Shown here: piece by piece, positions 10,220-19,023 of the stretch | Layout of the letters: each line of letters begins with the position of its first letter | How positions within the stretch are numbered: position 1 is the stretch's first letter | Origin: Saprospiraceae bacterium | GTDB taxonomy: Bacteria > Bacteroidota > Bacteroidia > Chitinophagales > Saprospiraceae | NCBI GenBank assembly: GCA_016706365.1 | Contig: JADJJU010000005.1 | Location: 186,001-250,000 of the forward strand | DNA length: 64,000 bases | Reading direction: 5' to 3' | Program-made: the position numbers and the translations under genes | The notes under the pieces: model-generated | The model's input: only the letters and a program-made list of their open reading frames with translations | Database searches by the model: none | Told to the model about the DNA's origin: nothing

Positions 10220-10810
10220 ATGAGTTTAAATCAATCATTTTCCAGACGTTTTTTCCTTAAAACAACTTCCTTCACAGCCGCTCTGGCCTTTATTCCCAAA
10301 GGTGTAAGGTCTATATATGAAGAGGTGAAGAGATTTATTGTCCCGTCGAAAGATGTCATTCCATTAATGGTCTCTATCAATAAAAAAGAGTACTCCATCA
10401 AAGCAGATACCCGAACAACTTTGCTTGATTTGCTAAGAGAAGATCTGCAGCTCACAGGCACCAAGAAAGGATGTGATCACGGACAATGCGGTGCATGCAC
10501 AGTGCATATCGACGGCGAAAGAGCATTGAGCTGTTTGACGCTGGCAGCCATGATTCCGGGGAAAGAAATTACTACCATTGAAGGACTTTCAGAAGGAGAT
10601 AAATTGCATCCTATGCAGGAAGCTTTTCTGGAATGTGATGGCTTTCAATGCGGATATTGTACACCCGGACAGATCATGTCAGCAGTATCTTGTGTGAAAG
10701 AAGGGCATACTGGTTCTGTTGCAGAAATTAAAGAATTCATGAGCGGCAATCTCTGCCGTTGCGGAGCTTACAACGGCATTGTTGAATCCATTCAAAAAGT
10801 AGCGAAATGA
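10220..10810 (+). CDS. paoA: 2Fe-2S subunit of a periplasmic molybdenum hydroxylase (PaoA/YagT-like)
   Basis: A 196-residue iron-sulfur subunit of the xanthine dehydrogenase/aldehyde oxidoreductase family. It has an N-terminal twin-arginine signal (SRRFFLK followed by a hydrophobic stretch), so the enzyme is probably exported folded. The plant-type 2Fe-2S site is GCDHGQCGACTVHIDG plus a later Cys (LSC). The second 2Fe-2S site is GFQCGYCTPGQ and LCRCGAYNGI. Its stop overlaps the ATG of the FAD subunit gene (ATGA). The gene order Fe-S, FAD, Mo matches E. coli paoABC (yagTSR), an aldehyde-oxidising periplasmic enzyme; the substrate here is inferred only. Confidence 0.88.
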   Translation: MSLNQSFSRRFFLKTTSFTAALAFIPKGVRSIYEEVKRFIVPSKDVIPLMVSINKKEYSIKADTRTTLLDLLREDLQLTGTKKGCDHGQCGACTVHIDGERALSCLTLAAMIPGKEITTIEGLSEGDKLHPMQEAFLECDGFQCGYCTPGQIMSAVSCVKEGHTGSVAEIKEFMSGNLCRCGAYNGIVESIQKVAK

Positions 10811-11781
10811 GACCATTTACATTTAACAAGGCCGAAAGTGTTACTAAAGCATTGTCCGGAAAAAGGGAAGCTGCTCAGTATATAGCAGGAGGAACAAATC
10901 TCCTCGATCTGATGAAAAAACATATTGCCCAGCCGGAATCATTGGTGGATGTCACAACGGCACTTTCAAACAAAATCGAATCTGATAAAAATGGCATTCG
11001 CATAGGTGCTATGGTACGCAATAGTGCACTGACTGTTGATAAAAACATATTAGATGATTTCCCACTAATAGCAAAAGCAATTCTGACCGGAGCTTCTCCG
11101 CAAATCAGAAATATGGCTTCTACCGGAGGCAATATCTTGCAACGGACTCGTTGTCCTTACTTTTATGATGTAACTGCGCCCTGCAATAAACGAAATCCGG
11201 GAAGCGGCTGCAGCGCAATTAAGGGTGACAACCGAATGAGCGCCATCATAGGATATAGTGATCAATGTGTTGCTGTGCATCCATCTGATATGTGTGTGGC
11301 TTTGGCGGCATTGGATGCAAGTGTGGAGATTATAGATAAAGATCAAAAGAAGAAGAGCATCCTTTTCAAAGACTTTCACAGATTGCCGGGAGATACTCCT
11401 CATTTGGATAATAATCTGCCAGATGGAGCATTGATTCAATCGATAGAAATTCCTCAAAATGCATTTGCTAAAAACTGTGCATACCTCAAAATCCGGGACA
11501 GAGATTCTTATGCATTTGCATTGGTTTCAGTAGCAGCAGCCCTGGAATTATCGGGAGGAAAAATCAGAGCAGCAAGACTTGCTTCCGGCGGTGTGGCGCA
11601 TAAACCCTGGCGCTGGTATGAAGCTGAGGATTTTTTAAAAGGCAAAGAAGCAACACTGGCTAATTTTGAAGAAGCAGCTGAAATAGCAGTGAAAGGAATA
11701 AAGCCTTTGTCTAGCAATGGATATAAAGTTTCGATGCTGAGAGGAGCGATTGTGACAGCGTTGGAAGAGTGTGTGAATTGA
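10807..11781 (+). CDS. paoB: FAD subunit of molybdenum hydroxylase (PaoB/YagS-like)
   Basis: A 324-residue FAD-binding subunit of the CO dehydrogenase medium-chain type. The FAD loops are AGGTNLLDLMKKH and MASTGGNILQRTRC. The insertion from CPYFYDVTAPCNKRNPGSGC has the Cys pattern that in E. coli PaoB carries an extra 4Fe-4S cluster, a feature separating Pao-type enzymes from ordinary xanthine dehydrogenases. No export signal is present; in the Pao system the Fe-S subunit's Tat signal carries the complex. Translationally coupled to the previous gene by an ATGA overlap; 375 nt of non-coding DNA separate it from the Mo subunit gene. Confidence 0.88.
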   Translation: MRPFTFNKAESVTKALSGKREAAQYIAGGTNLLDLMKKHIAQPESLVDVTTALSNKIESDKNGIRIGAMVRNSALTVDKNILDDFPLIAKAILTGASPQIRNMASTGGNILQRTRCPYFYDVTAPCNKRNPGSGCSAIKGDNRMSAIIGYSDQCVAVHPSDMCVALAALDASVEIIDKDQKKKSILFKDFHRLPGDTPHLDNNLPDGALIQSIEIPQNAFAKNCAYLKIRDRDSYAFALVSVAAALELSGGKIRAARLASGGVAHKPWRWYEAEDFLKGKEATLANFEEAAEIAVKGIKPLSSNGYKVSMLRGAIVTALEECVN

Positions 11782-12156
11782 ATAGCTTCAGCCTTCTGGG
11801 AGGACAGCCAAAGCAGCCGCTGTCAGCTTTTGGCCTTTAGCTTTTGTGAAGCCAAAGTGGTTGGATTTTCAGTGTTTTGTAATGTGGGTGTGAGAAGATT
11901 GATAGGACTGATAAGATTGAAGAGATTGAGGGTGGAGAGTGGGTCGTGATGTTGTTGGGTGAAGGAAACTGAAAAATAGGGAAAGTGGCTGTTTGCGTGA
12001 GTGATTGCAGTGGAAAGACCGGAACCATCAACGCAGTGTGGTGAGGACTTGCAACGGAAAGCACGACCCCTTGTTAATTTCCGGAGCAAAGTGGAGGAAA
12101 ATGACCAGAGGGCACGCCCAAATTTGGCTTTGTATTAATTTTTAAATGAAAGAATT
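11782..12156. repeat. Repeat-filled gap inside the hydroxylase operon, with a GGGCACGCCC element
   Basis: The gap between the FAD and Mo subunit genes has three parts. First, CAGCC-rich DNA (11804-11860). Second, a purine-rich tract containing the inverse of TATCAATCTTCTCACACCCA (about 11883-11902; direct copy at 2701-2720). Third, from about 11995 to 12123, an element beginning GTGAGTGATTGCAGTGGAAAG and ending GGGCACGCCCAAAT. The second copy of that element, in the other orientation, is at 49921-50032. No gene is seen. Such a block inside a conserved three-gene operon looks like an insertion. Confidence 0.6.
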
Positions 12157-14376
12157 ATGGGATTTTTTGATGATAAGTCGGAGTTTTTCAATGTGGCAGA
12201 TGCTCGTGTGGACGGAATTGCTAAAGTCACCGGTCGTGGAAAGTATTCAGCGGAATACGATGTTGAAAATCTTTGCTATGGTGTGCTGGTGGGCAGTACT
12301 ATTCCAGCAGGGAAAATTGAAAGTTTTCAGCTGGACCTTGCAAGGCAAGTGGGCGGTGTTATAGATATCATTACGCATTTGAACAAACCGACAATTCCAG
12401 GCCTTGCTGATGATGCGAAGATAGCAGAATCAAGAATCGGGCTCCCGGTTTTTCATACAGATAAAATCTATTTCAAAGGTCAGCCAATTGCCCTGGTAAT
12501 TGCTGAGACACTGGAAGATGCTACCTATGCAGCTTCGCTTCTGGAAGCAGAATATATAACTGAAAGCTTTGCGGTTGATTTTGAAATGGAGCAGATAAAA
12601 TTTCCATTAAGCGTAACAGGAAAAGAGCGGGGATCGATGGATGCATGGAGTAATGCTCCTCATGTGGTCGAACAAGAATATACAATTAAAGCTGAGGTGC
12701 ATAATCCGATGGAAATGCATGCAACGATTGCACAGTGGATGGCTGAGGATCAACTTAAACTATACGATAAGAATCAGGGAGTCAATAGTGTACAGCGGAC
12801 GATTGGTAAGGTGTATAATATTCCCCCTGAAAATATCGAAGTCATCAGTGAATTTATTGGAGGGGGATTTGGATCGGGATTACGGGTCTGGCCTCATACA
12901 CTGGCAGCCATAATGGGAGCGAAAAAAGTAAACAGACCATTAAAAGTTGTGTTAACGAGACAGCAGATGTTTTCCGGCGTTGGATATCGCCCGGAGTCCT
13001 GGCAGAGGTTGAAACTGGGAGCAGATAAGGATGGAATTTTTTTGGGAATTCTGCATCAGGCAAAACACAGCACATCAGTATATGAAAACTTCGGAGAAGG
13101 AATCACACGTGTGACCAGGTTGATTTATGCATTGGCCAATCTGAAAACTGAATCTGCAACTGTTCCGCTGAATCTGAGTACTCCTACCTGGATGCGTGGA
13201 CCGGGAGATTGTACGGGTGATTTTGCAGTGGAAAGTGCCATAGATGAACTCTGCTATCAGCTCAATATGGATCCTGTAGAAATAAGATTGAAAAATCTTT
13301 CATTGGAAAAGAGCCCGGAAACCGGTCTTCCATGGTCGACCAATTATGTGAATGAATGTATAGAAAAAGGCGCAGCTATGATTGACTGGAAGCAGCGAAA
13401 ATCTCAGCCGGGTCAAAGCAGGGAAGGAGATTGGTACACTGGATATGGCATGGCCGTGGGTATGTGGAATGCAGGGCGGGGTAATGCAAGTGCGGCTGTT
13501 ATCTTGCAAAAAGATGGCAGCATTACAGTACAAACTGCAATGACTGACATTGGGACGGGAACAGGAACAGCTGTTCAAAACATAGCACATGAAGTAACGG
13601 GAATTCCAAAAAGCAAAATAAAAGTTGAACTCGGCAATTCCAATCTTCCTCCTGCTCCAAGTCAGGGAGGCAGTAATGGATTGTCATCAGTTGGTGGAGC
13701 AGTTGTAGCGGCTATTGATGCGTTGAAACTACAACTCGCAGGATTAGCTTCAAAGTCCAATACTTTTTTCAAGGAAGCCAAGGCAACTGATGTTTTACTT
13801 TCAGAAAATGGCATTTCATTTCAATCTACCAATAATCAATTTGTTTCTTATTCTGATATACTCAGCAATGCAGAGCTTAATTCAATGGAAGCGGAGGGTA
13901 GTTCAGGACCTGGCGAGGAGCGCAAGATATACTCATTTAATTCTTCGGCTGCTCACTTTTGCAAACTCAGAGTTAATAGCAGGACCGGAAAAGTGAAGAT
14001 TGAAAGAATGGTCTGTGTGGCGGATGGTGGTAAGATAGTAAGTGAAAAACCTGCTGCCAATCAGATTTCCGGAGCTGCTGTTGGCGGAATCGGAATGACG
14101 CTGATGGAGGCACTTGAAGTGGATAAAAATGTGGGCGGATTAATTGCAGATGACTTGGCGGGATATCATTTTTCTGTTAATGCAGATGTTCCCATGATTG
14201 AAGTGGCATTCATCAACAAGCCTGACCCCAATATCAATCCCAGCGGTTCTAAGGGCTTGGGAGAAGTGGGTATCATCGGGTGCGCTGCTGCTATTGCAAA
14301 TGCCATATACAATGCTACAGGAAAGAGAATGAGGGATTTACCGATTACGCCGGATAAGATTTTGCTTGCTTTTTAG
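12157..14376 (+). CDS. paoC: Molybdenum-cofactor subunit of hydroxylase (PaoC/YagR-like)
   Basis: A 739-residue catalytic subunit of the xanthine dehydrogenase family. Residues 1-120 are the Ald_Xan_dh_C hammerhead domain (ADARVDGIAKVTGRGKYSAEY). The rest is the Mo-binding region, with GGGFGSGLRVWPHTLAA, the MRGPGDCTGDFAVESAIDEL segment, AMTDIGTGTGT and QGGSNGLSSVGGAV. The catalytic Glu is expected in SKGLGEVGIIGCAAAIANA near the C-terminus. Length matches PaoC (about 730). It would hydroxylate or oxidise an aldehyde or aromatic substrate and pass electrons to the Fe-S and FAD subunits. The frame is intact despite the repeat block upstream. Confidence 0.88.
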   Translation: MGFFDDKSEFFNVADARVDGIAKVTGRGKYSAEYDVENLCYGVLVGSTIPAGKIESFQLDLARQVGGVIDIITHLNKPTIPGLADDAKIAESRIGLPVFHTDKIYFKGQPIALVIAETLEDATYAASLLEAEYITESFAVDFEMEQIKFPLSVTGKERGSMDAWSNAPHVVEQEYTIKAEVHNPMEMHATIAQWMAEDQLKLYDKNQGVNSVQRTIGKVYNIPPENIEVISEFIGGGFGSGLRVWPHTLAAIMGAKKVNRPLKVVLTRQQMFSGVGYRPESWQRLKLGADKDGIFLGILHQAKHSTSVYENFGEGITRVTRLIYALANLKTESATVPLNLSTPTWMRGPGDCTGDFAVESAIDELCYQLNMDPVEIRLKNLSLEKSPETGLPWSTNYVNECIEKGAAMIDWKQRKSQPGQSREGDWYTGYGMAVGMWNAGRGNASAAVILQKDGSITVQTAMTDIGTGTGTAVQNIAHEVTGIPKSKIKVELGNSNLPPAPSQGGSNGLSSVGGAVVAAIDALKLQLAGLASKSNTFFKEAKATDVLLSENGISFQSTNNQFVSYSDILSNAELNSMEAEGSSGPGEERKIYSFNSSAAHFCKLRVNSRTGKVKIERMVCVADGGKIVSEKPAANQISGAAVGGIGMTLMEALEVDKNVGGLIADDLAGYHFSVNADVPMIEVAFINKPDPNINPSGSKGLGEVGIIGCAAAIANAIYNATGKRMRDLPITPDKILLAF

Positions 14377-14407
14377 GATAACAGTTTAAATTGCCAGACA
14401 GATTATT

Positions 14408-15115
14408 TCAGTTATTATCCCTGTAATGATAAAAAATTCCTTTGTCATAAGGTGTCCAAAAGCTTGCCTTAAGCCCGGCTGCCTTTAAAGCATTATTAGC
14501 CCAGGTATTGCAGGTATGAAACAAATGATAGGTTCGATGTGCTTCATAGAAAGCATCATGGTCTGAGTATCTTGCGTCCGTTTCAATTAATTTTACATGG
14601 TTGTCGGGTGTCCATTCCAGGCTTTCTTTGATATATTGAATAAGACCTGCATATTGTTGTTTGCTGATAGTCAGTTTTTTACAAGTTTCATTTTCCTCCA
14701 ATTCTCTATAAAATGTGCTGTGTATTGCTGAAGAACCCAATGCGAATGCAGCTTTAAAAGCCACACTGAATTTCAATTCTGCCCAGGTTGGTGTATCCAA
14801 ATAGAACCCTTTATCTCCCCATCCGAAAGCTATCCAATCTGCCAGGGTATCAACAGCCCGGGTATGGTCGTATTCCATATGTTGACTCCAGTCAATTAAA
14901 TCAGATTTGACCGGGACCACAATATCCACATGCACGCCATTGGATAAAATATAGATATCCATTTCCTTTCCTGCTTCAGGATTTTTATTGACAGGAATTC
15001 TGGAAAGGCTGATTGCAGCCAGACAATAAATTGATATAAACAAGAGCAATCCGCCGATTATCCAGGCCAACAATCTTACACTCTTTTTGAAAATTTTACT
15101 TGCCCTTTGTTTCAT
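14408..15115 (-). CDS. DUF2459 / TIGR02117 family protein
   Basis: A 235-residue protein with one N-terminal membrane helix (about 10-35), followed by the DUF2459 pattern: SNGVHVDIVVP, IAFGWGDKGFYLDTPTW, a Cys in ETCKKLTISKQQYAGLIQYI, and HTCNTWANNALKAAGLKASFWTPYD near the end. The conserved Cys/His positions have led to suggestions of a peptidase-like fold, but no activity is established that I know of. It converges with the Mo subunit gene (31 nt between stops). A TATTTTTG on the minus strand (15142-15135) lies 20 nt before the start codon and could be its -7 element. Confidence 0.82.
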   Translation of the reverse strand: MKQRASKIFKKSVRLLAWIIGGLLLFISIYCLAAISLSRIPVNKNPEAGKEMDIYILSNGVHVDIVVPVKSDLIDWSQHMEYDHTRAVDTLADWIAFGWGDKGFYLDTPTWAELKFSVAFKAAFALGSSAIHSTFYRELEENETCKKLTISKQQYAGLIQYIKESLEWTPDNHVKLIETDARYSDHDAFYEAHRTYHLFHTCNTWANNALKAAGLKASFWTPYDKGIFYHYRDNN

Positions 15116-15134
15116 TCCCGATAGATTTTCACTT

Positions 15135-15142
15135 CAAAAATA
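15135..15142 (-). promoter_or_regulatory. Possible -7 element for the DUF2459 gene
   Basis: TATTTTTG on the minus strand matches the Bacteroidota -7 consensus TAnnTTTG and is 20 nt upstream of the start codon. A well-spaced -33 TTTG is not evident. Confidence 0.4.
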
Positions 15143-15300
15143 AATGAATTGAGGGTCAAAAGCATACTTCATTTATTTATCCCTGATTATAATGACTTGA
15201 AGGGTAGTTAAATTGATTTGAACAGTCCTTGAAATGAAATATTTGACTTCATATATTGTCATAATTTAATTACAAACTTACAGGTCCCACATATTAAAAT

Positions 15301-15308
15301 TATCTTTG
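15301..15308 (+). promoter_or_regulatory. Possible -7 element for the GAF kinase gene
   Basis: TATCTTTG fits TAnnTTTG exactly and is 31 nt upstream of the ATG at 15339. No clear -33 TTTG is found at the expected distance. Confidence 0.45.
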
Positions 15309-15338
15309 CAGTATTGAACGTACAAATTGTTTTTGCCC

Positions 15339-16616
15339 ATGATTGCACCTGCATTTCCTGCCGATGAGGCAAAGAGATTAGAGTATCTTAGAAGCCTTGA
15401 TATTCTTGATACAGCCCCGGAGAGTGAATTTGATCAACTTGTCCAGCTGGCTTCAGCAATTTGCGGAACACCTATAGCACTTGTTACATTAGTGGACCAC
15501 GACAGACAGTGGTTTAAAGCCAGACTGGGATTGGATGTCAGTGAGACATCGCGGGAAGTATCTTTTTGTGGACATACGATCCTTCAAAAGGATATTATGG
15601 AAATTCCGGACACCCATAAGGATAATCGATTCCATGATAACCCACTTGTCACTAATGATCCCAACATTCGTTTTTATGCGGGCATTCCCCTGACAGCTCA
15701 GAATGGATTCAATCTGGGATCACTTTGCGTGATAGATTCTAAACCAAGAATTCTTACTGATGAGCAGAAATTGTATCTAAAGATTTTGGGAAGGCAAGTA
15801 GTTCTTCAGATTGAATTGAGACAACAACTTCATCTGCAAAATGAAAGGTTGATGCGGATTGAAGAGCAAAATCGTGAAATAAATTCTCTTCTTGAATCAA
15901 AGGACAAATTGCTTTCTGAGCTCAGTGAAAGTAACCAGACTAAGGATAAGATACTCTCTGTTATTTCTCATGATCTCAGAAGTCCGTTGTCATCGCTAAA
16001 AACTATTGTGGATTTATTTGAAGGAGGTAAAATGGATGAGGCTACTACCAGACAGATAACAGCACAAGTCAATAAATCAATCGGTTTTTCAATCGATCTT
16101 CTTGACAATTTGGTTCGATGGTCTAAGAAGCAACTGGAAGGTTTTCAGGTTATCAGGACAACTTTTAATCTTAACAAATTGGTTTCAGGTATTTCAGATC
16201 GCCTGGAAACCAGATTTCAGAGCAAGAATAACAGGCTGATTAATGAAGTCAACCCAGAGCTAATCATGCATGCTGATGAAGACCTGATTAGGATGGTACT
16301 TCGAAATCTTATCAATAATGCCAATAAATTCACGGAAAACGGAAGTATCATAGTCGATGTCATTTCAGATGCTTTTGAATGGAAGGTGTATGTGAAAGAT
16401 ACAGGTCCGGGGATGAATGATGCGCAACTTTCTACTTTATTCAGCTGGAATGTAGCCCAAAATAAAAGCTACGACAATGTTGTAGAAAGCACCGGACTCG
16501 GACTAATCATTTGCAGAGATTTCATCAAACTTCACAACGGTAAAATTTGGGCTGAAAGTAAATTGGGAGAAGGAAGTACCTTTCTTTTTTCAATTCCAAT
16601 TGCCGGAGAATCGTAG
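15339..16616 (+). CDS. GAF-domain sensor histidine kinase
   Basis: A 425-residue soluble kinase. A GAF domain (about 15-160) opens with EAKRLEYLRSLDILDTAPESEFDQLVQLAS and includes VSFCGHTIL, the form common in Bacteroidota GAF kinases. A coiled coil (about 165-205) leads to HisKA with H211 in SVISHDLRSPLSSL. HATPase_c follows, with NLINNANKFT, DTGPGMN and STGLGLIICRDFIKLHNGKIWAES. An upstream in-frame TTG at 15327 exists; I prefer the ATG at 15339. No response regulator is adjacent. The GAF Cys/His may bind a ligand, but the stimulus is unknown. Confidence 0.9.
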   Translation: MIAPAFPADEAKRLEYLRSLDILDTAPESEFDQLVQLASAICGTPIALVTLVDHDRQWFKARLGLDVSETSREVSFCGHTILQKDIMEIPDTHKDNRFHDNPLVTNDPNIRFYAGIPLTAQNGFNLGSLCVIDSKPRILTDEQKLYLKILGRQVVLQIELRQQLHLQNERLMRIEEQNREINSLLESKDKLLSELSESNQTKDKILSVISHDLRSPLSSLKTIVDLFEGGKMDEATTRQITAQVNKSIGFSIDLLDNLVRWSKKQLEGFQVIRTTFNLNKLVSGISDRLETRFQSKNNRLINEVNPELIMHADEDLIRMVLRNLINNANKFTENGSIIVDVISDAFEWKVYVKDTGPGMNDAQLSTLFSWNVAQNKSYDNVVESTGLGLIICRDFIKLHNGKIWAESKLGEGSTFLFSIPIAGES

Positions 16617-16955
16617 CCTGTAGATATAGGATATAAGAGATAAGAGATAAGATGAACAGCCGTTATGGATTATGAATGATGAATTATTAGTTAAACAGCC
16701 AGTTGAATAGCCGGGGATCGGTTAATTGGTTAAGGGTTTAATCGAAGTGCGGGCAATGGGTTATGAGTTATTGGTGTGGTTTGATAAAGACATCACTTTT
16801 TCATGGCTTGTCCCATGAAAAAACACCTGTGGCGGGTGAGCGCAGCGAATCACTCCATCACCTTTTAAGCCGTAGGCGCAAAAAGACATCACTTTAACAC
16901 GAGGACCCACATTGAATCTTCTAAAAGATCTAATCTTCTAAACTTCTAAACTCAT
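16617..16955. repeat. Intergenic region: AACAGCC repeats, hairpin array A, pyrimidine tract
   Basis: Three kinds of repeat follow each other. The first is AT-rich GATAAGA units with AACAGCC at 16655-16661 and 16694-16700. The second is a hairpin array from 16789 to 16892 bounded by GACATCAC on both sides: a 10-bp stem (16797-16806 with 16813-16822), a CACC/GGGTG hairpin, and a CTTTT/AAAAG hairpin at 16862-16885 whose tip is GCC-GTA-GGC. The third is a pyrimidine tract with TCTAAACTTCTAA at 16937-16949, repeated at 32354-32366. No gene is seen. Confidence 0.65.
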
Positions 16956-18029
16956 CTACACTTTCGCCAACGCAGTTTCAAGGTCACCGATAAGATCCTC
17001 AATGTCCTCAATTCCTACGCTAAGTCGGATCAATGAGTCAGAAAGGCCATTTTTGATACGCTCTTCTCTGGGTATAGATCCATGGGTCATACTTGCAGGA
17101 TGTCCAATAAGCGACTCTATATCCTTTAATTCAAATGAAACCATAGCACCGAATTTCTTCATTTGTTTGGCTGCAATAGCATGCCCGGGATGATCTTCGA
17201 AACCAGGATAATGTACTTTTTTAATTTTGGGATGAGCTTTCAAATAATTAGCAATATCCTTAGCATTCTTACATGCCTGACGCACCCGAACATGTAGCGT
17301 CTTGATTCCTCTCAATACCAAAAAACAATCCATTGGTCCTGGAACTGCACCTGAAGCATTTTGAATAAAATGAAGTTCATCTGCTAATTCCTGAGTAGAA
17401 GCTACAACTGCACCCAGGATAGTATCAGAGTGACCGCCAAGATACTTAGTAGCACTATGGATGACCAGGTCGGCACCAAGATCTAAGGGCTTTTGCAGGT
17501 ATGGAGAAGCGAATGTATTGTCCACACAAGTCATGATTCCTTTCTGATCAGCCAGGGCACAAACTTTGCTGATGTCCACAATTCTCAGAAGCGGATTAGT
17601 AGGAGTTTCGATCCAGATTAATCTTGTATTTTCATTGATCGTGGACTGGATCGCATCAAGATTTGTCATATCCACAAAATGCGGTTTGATACCGAATTTC
17701 TGAAAAATGCGAACCATTAACCTGTACGACCCACCATATAGATCATTGCTTGCTATTACCTCATCACCTGGCTTCAGCATTTTCAAAATGGCGTCTGTAG
17801 CTGCAAGACCACTTGCAAAGCAAATTCCATCTGTGCCATTTTCCAGGGCAGCCAGGTTTTTTTCCAGTACTGTTCGGGTAGGATTCTGAGTGCGGGCATA
17901 TTCATAGCCTTTATGCACCCCCGGTGCATCCTGCACATAAGTAGAAGTCTGATATATAGGAGTCATGATGGCTCCGGTAGCAGGATCCGGTTCGATTCCG
18001 GCATGTATTAATTTCGTTGCGAATTTCAT
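16956..18029 (-). CDS. metB: Cystathionine gamma-synthase/lyase-like PLP enzyme with internal deletion
   Basis: A 357-residue Cys/Met-metabolism PLP enzyme. It has TPIYQTSTYVQ, YARTQNPTRTVLEKNLAALE, the phosphate-binding FASGLAATDA and NDLYGGSY, the cofactor Asp in CVDNTFASPYLQKP, and the Schiff-base Lys K195 in HSATKYLGGHSD. Compared with the family (about 380 residues), roughly 23 residues are missing where MVSFELKD joins IESLIGHPASMTH (about 17118-17123). The conserved LAESLGGVES segment, which contacts PLP and substrate in this family, is gone. The loss is in frame, so it is either a real deletion or an assembly collapse. Synthase or lyase role cannot be decided. It follows the transketolase genes by 31 nt on the same strand. 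The gene symbol is tentative. Confidence 0.8.
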   Translation of the reverse strand: MKFATKLIHAGIEPDPATGAIMTPIYQTSTYVQDAPGVHKGYEYARTQNPTRTVLEKNLAALENGTDGICFASGLAATDAILKMLKPGDEVIASNDLYGGSYRLMVRIFQKFGIKPHFVDMTNLDAIQSTINENTRLIWIETPTNPLLRIVDISKVCALADQKGIMTCVDNTFASPYLQKPLDLGADLVIHSATKYLGGHSDTILGAVVASTQELADELHFIQNASGAVPGPMDCFLVLRGIKTLHVRVRQACKNAKDIANYLKAHPKIKKVHYPGFEDHPGHAIAAKQMKKFGAMVSFELKDIESLIGHPASMTHGSIPREERIKNGLSDSLIRLSVGIEDIEDLIGDLETALAKV

Positions 18030-18060
18030 TGAGGTTTATATTTCAAGGTTGAAACAAGGA

Positions 18061-19023
18061 TTAGTTCTTTCTGTTGAGAACTTTTAGAGTTGCGTTGACA
18101 ATGTCGGAAGGGCTGAGGCCATATTTTTCCAATAATTGTTCGGGTTTACCACTTTCACCGAAAGAATCATTTACAGCTACAATTTCTAGTGGTGCCGGTT
18201 GGTTAGTGGCCAAAACTTGTGCAATTGCATCACCAAGTCCACCATTTTTCTGATGTTCTTCAGCGACTACAGCACAGCCTGTCTTAGAAACACTTTTGAT
18301 AATAAATTCTACGTCCAATGGCTTAATTGTATGAATATTAACCACTTCACAGGAAATGCCCTGCTCGGCCAGTGATCTTGCTGCTTCTACGGCATTCCAA
18401 ACCATATGGCCATATGCAAAGATACTTACATCTGTTCCTGATGCTAATAATTGAGCTTTACCTATTTCAAAATTCTGATCCTCCGCCGTGAAATTTGGCC
18501 AGGATGGTCTTCCAAATCTCAGGTACACAGGACCCTCATAATTTGCAATTGCAATGGTTGCAGCCTTTGTCTGATTATAATCACAAGGAACTACTACTGT
18601 CATTTCCGGCAACATACGCATCATCCCGACATCTTCCAGGATTTGGTGAGTGGCGCCATCTTCACCTAGTGTCAGGCCCGCATGGGATGCACAAATTTTT
18701 ACATTTTTTCCTGAATACGCAATGGACTGTCTGATTTGATCATATACTCTTCCCGTTGAGAAATTGGCAAATGTCCCTGTGTAAGGAATTTTTCCAGCTG
18801 TAGCAAGACCTGCTGCGAGTCCCATCATATTAGCTTCAGCGATGCCAACTTGTATAAATCTTTCGGGAAAAGCTTTGATGAAATCATCCATTTTAAGTGA
18901 ACCGATTAAATCTGCACAAAGGGCAACTACCTGATCATTTTGCTTGCCTGCTTCCAGCAAGCCTGCTCCAAATCCATCTCTTGTGGCTTTTTTGCCGGTG
19001 GATACTATATTTTCAAGCTTCAT
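18061..19023 (-). CDS. Transketolase, C-terminal subunit
   Basis: A 320-residue protein equal to the pyrimidine-binding and C-terminal domains of transketolase. It shows ATRDGFGAGLLEAGK, the cofactor Glu in VGIAEANMMGLAAGLATAGKIPY, the ASHAGLTLGEDGATHQILEDVGMMR loop, and VVAEEHQKNGGLGDAIAQVL. Together with the gene directly upstream it makes a complete split transketolase, as in many Bacteroidota and archaea, for the non-oxidative pentose phosphate pathway. Start and upstream stop overlap by ATGA. DXP synthase is less likely because of the split organisation. Confidence 0.92.
   Translation of the reverse strand: MKLENIVSTGKKATRDGFGAGLLEAGKQNDQVVALCADLIGSLKMDDFIKAFPERFIQVGIAEANMMGLAAGLATAGKIPYTGTFANFSTGRVYDQIRQSIAYSGKNVKICASHAGLTLGEDGATHQILEDVGMMRMLPEMTVVVPCDYNQTKAATIAIANYEGPVYLRFGRPSWPNFTAEDQNFEIGKAQLLASGTDVSIFAYGHMVWNAVEAARSLAEQGISCEVVNIHTIKPLDVEFIIKSVSKTGCAVVAEEHQKNGGLGDAIAQVLATNQPAPLEIVAVNDSFGESGKPEQLLEKYGLSPSDIVNATLKVLNRKN

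Noticed and set aside
15327..15338. TTG start for the GAF kinase
   Set aside because: The ATG at 15339 is in frame four codons later and gives the normal N-terminus.
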